Part shown: positions 62,850 to 64,000 of the stretch, one piece after another | Numbering within the stretch: position 1 is the stretch's first letter | Layout of the letters: each line of letters begins with the position of its first letter | Assembly (NCBI GenBank): GCA_026418275.1 | Contig: JAOABQ010000051.1 | Coordinates: 39,976 to 103,975, forward strand | Reading direction: 5' to 3' | DNA from: Clostridia bacterium | GTDB lineage: Bacteria; Bacillota; Clostridia; Acetivibrionales; DSM-2933 | Length of the DNA: 64,000 bases | The notes under the pieces: model-generated | What the model was told of the DNA's origin: nothing | Database searches by the model: none | Seen by the model: the letters and a program-made list of their open reading frames with translations, nothing else | Translations under genes and position numbers: made by a program

Positions 62850-63055
62850 ATTGTAATACTTTAAGCTTTCTTTGTAAAGCAAACATACAAAAAATATGCC
62901 GACGCTCTTCAAAACTACACTCTCCCTTAAAACTTTGTGGAAAGCATGTTGACTCCGTCAGTCTGGTGGCTTCTATGCTGCTTATGCGGGCAGTAATTAA
63001 TAAAATTACGACCAACCCCTTGGGTTCACCTTTTTGTGGGCTAAGCCACACCTTT
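62850..63055 (-). ncRNA. Candidate structured RNA upstream of nadA
   Basis: The 306-base gap between agrB and nadA holds a run of small inverted repeats: TGTGG/CCACA (63035-63050), AACCC/GGGTT (63014-63026), GTAATT/AATTAC (62993-63009), and AGCAT/ATGCT (62943-62979) enclosing GACT/AGTC (62951-62963). The segment is clearly richer in GC than its surroundings. This looks like a folded RNA, either a leader of nadA or an independent transcript. A 67-codon GTG-started frame (62848-63051) lies across it but has no ribosome site and an odd composition, so it is not called as a gene. The RNA family is not recognised. Confidence 0.4.
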
Positions 63056-63076
63056 TTTTAATATGCCATCTATTAA

Positions 63077-63113
63077 AAACATAAAAAACTGCTTACGCAG
63101 CTTTTTTATGTTT
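63077..63113 (-). terminator. Terminator overlapping the agrB stop codon
   Basis: AAACATAAAAAACTGC pairs with GCAG(C)TTTTTTATGTTT around a 4-base loop, with one bulged C. On the minus strand five T follow. The agrB stop codon lies in the loop, so transcription probably ends immediately after the gene. Confidence 0.75.
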
Positions 63114-63743
63114 TGTATTTGAGATTTTATCGACTTCTCCACTTATCTTATCAAAAAATCTATATCCCATAGGAGTTACGGTATATGCCTCAAGTAATAG
63201 CCCTAAGCATCCTGCAATAACGAACATAGTATAGTTATTGTATATTAGAATTAATCCGGCTGCAAAAAATACCATCATATATATTATTGATAATACTTTA
63301 AACTTCTTTATTTCCTCAGGTTTGGTAATGGGTTTGTTTGGAGTATCAGCAGGAGCCCATTTTATTGAAACTATTAAACCTGCAAGAAAGGAAATTATCA
63401 ATAATGCAATTACATATTCGACCTGCCAACTTTTATAAGTATACTGAGTAATCACACCTGAAGCCAGCATTAGTCCCAGTGAAGTTATTATACATTTTCC
63501 GTAGGTATCCATATGATATCCGCCAGCAAGCATCCTTAATGTACCGAAGACACCCAGTACTATAAGAGTAGGTATTAAGGATCTTAAAATCAATGCAATA
63601 GATATTAATAAGACGGACTTAACTATTGCCCCAATAACTATTTGGAATCCATAGTAGTAAACTCCCCTTTTTTGATGATTTTCATCAAGCTGCCTAGTCA
63701 AAAAATTAGCACATCCGTATGACCACTTCTTTATAAAGTTCAT
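63093..63743 (-). CDS. agrB: AgrB-like membrane peptidase
   Basis: A protein of about 216 residues of the accessory gene regulator B family. Four to six hydrophobic segments are present, and the catalytic region GTLRMLAGGYHMDTYGKCI carries the His (GGYHMD) and the following Cys (GKC), as in AgrB peptidases that process AgrD. The ATG at 63743 is chosen because GGGGG lies 8 bases upstream. An AgrD-like peptide would normally follow, but a terminator overlaps the stop codon and no typical agrD, agrC or agrA is visible. It is therefore an orphan AgrB. Confidence 0.85.
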   Translation of the reverse strand: MNFIKKWSYGCANFLTRQLDENHQKRGVYYYGFQIVIGAIVKSVLLISIALILRSLIPTLIVLGVFGTLRMLAGGYHMDTYGKCIITSLGLMLASGVITQYTYKSWQVEYVIALLIISFLAGLIVSIKWAPADTPNKPITKPEEIKKFKVLSIIYMMVFFAAGLILIYNNYTMFVIAGCLGLLLEAYTVTPMGYRFFDKISGEVDKISNTKHKKAA

Positions 63744-63872
63744 ACCAATAACCCCCAACTGTATTCATTTCCATAATTATACACTATTCTTCTGCTTTTT
63801 TATACAATTTTTCTTTAAGTATACACTACATAAATAATTATATGCTACAAATTTAGCGATAAATACAAATAA

Positions 63873-63904
63873 ACAAAGCCTTACGGTTTCCCATAAGGCT
63901 TTGT
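63873..63904. terminator. rRNA operon terminator
   Basis: ACAAAGCCTTA and its complement form an 11-bp stem with a 10-base loop. The minus strand then continues TTTATTTG. It lies just downstream of the 5S rRNA and probably ends the rRNA operon; it may also serve as a barrier for agrB. Confidence 0.8.
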
Positions 63905-63910
63905 AATAAA

Positions 63911-64000
63911 TCTGGCGGAGACTTACTTTCCCGGGCCGCTACCAGCCAAGTATCATCAGCACTGAGAAGCTTAACTGCCGTGTTCGGAATGGGAACGGGT
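63911..64000 (-). rRNA. rrf: 5S ribosomal RNA (3' part, cut by the window edge)
   Basis: The reverse complement contains the conserved 5S segments CCCATTCCGAACACGG, GTTAAGCTTCTCAGTG and GATGATACTTGGC, ending before the terminator. About 90 of the expected 117 bases are in the window; the 5' end and any 16S and 23S genes lie beyond position 64000. The operon would therefore run leftwards towards agrB. Confidence 0.95.

Noticed and set aside
62848..63051. 67-codon frame downstream of agrB as a possible AgrD
   Set aside because: It has no ribosome site, is separated from agrB by a terminator, lacks the usual AgrD layout of amphipathic leader, aromatic ring segment and acidic tail, and coincides with a hairpin-rich segment.
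1..64000. CRISPR arrays, tRNA genes and prophage modules
   Set aside because: No regularly spaced direct repeats, no tRNA cloverleaf and no phage structural or integrase genes were seen on either strand.

Overview
The window looks like a chromosomal segment of an AT-rich, spore-forming clostridium, probably a Ruminiclostridium/Acetivibrio-like member of the Clostridia. Evidence: an alpha/beta-type small acid-soluble spore protein, an adjacent cwlJ-gerQ pair of spore germination genes, a large SLH-domain S-layer protein, AGGAGG-type ribosome binding sites, GTG and TTG starts, and a LoaP-type NusG paralogue. The organism name is an inference.

Positions 53-43690, all on the minus strand, hold one very large surface-glycan locus read from right to left. 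It starts with a chain-length (Wzz-like) protein, manC and gmd, passes an ABC exporter (Wzm/Wzt), and ends with a Wzx-like flippase and an FkbM methyltransferase. Four nucleotide-sugar supplies can be recognised. The GDP branch is manC, gmd and a perosamine-synthase-like aminotransferase, with a dead GDP-fucose synthase. The CDP branch is rfbF, rfbG, an RmlC-like epimerase and an RmlD-like reductase. The dTDP branch is rmlA, rmlB, an FdtA/QdtA-like isomerase, an FdtB/QdtB-like aminotransferase and a sugar N-formyltransferase. The UDP branch is UDP-glucose dehydrogenase. Around these lie several glycosyltransferases, two tandem GT-C-like membrane proteins, ten methyltransferases, asnB, a FemAB-like transferase and acyltransferases. 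Gene remnants (fcl, an MBOAT acyltransferase, perhaps a hexapeptide acyltransferase) show that the locus has been remodelled.

Directly upstream (44022-50492, same strand) lie loaP, two secreted TolC-family coiled-coil proteins and a 1019-residue O-antigen-ligase-like protein with TPR repeats. Between loaP and the glycan genes is a 331-bp leader. It contains an intrinsic terminator, a good sigma-A promoter that overlaps the terminator hairpin, and two further GC-rich RNA hairpins. This is the layout expected if LoaP drives processive antitermination through a roughly 43-kb operon, and it is the most interesting system in the window.

An ISL3-family element (50603-51975, plus strand) lies between this block and the S-layer gene (52055-55183, minus). 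To the right are the SASP gene, cwlJ-gerQ, a CBS-domain protein, an Ig-like/lipase-fold hydrolase, a cluster of DnaA-box-like sequences, the NAD operon nadA-nadB-nadC, an uncharacterised region dense in small hairpins, an orphan agrB, and the 3' part of a 5S rRNA at the window edge.
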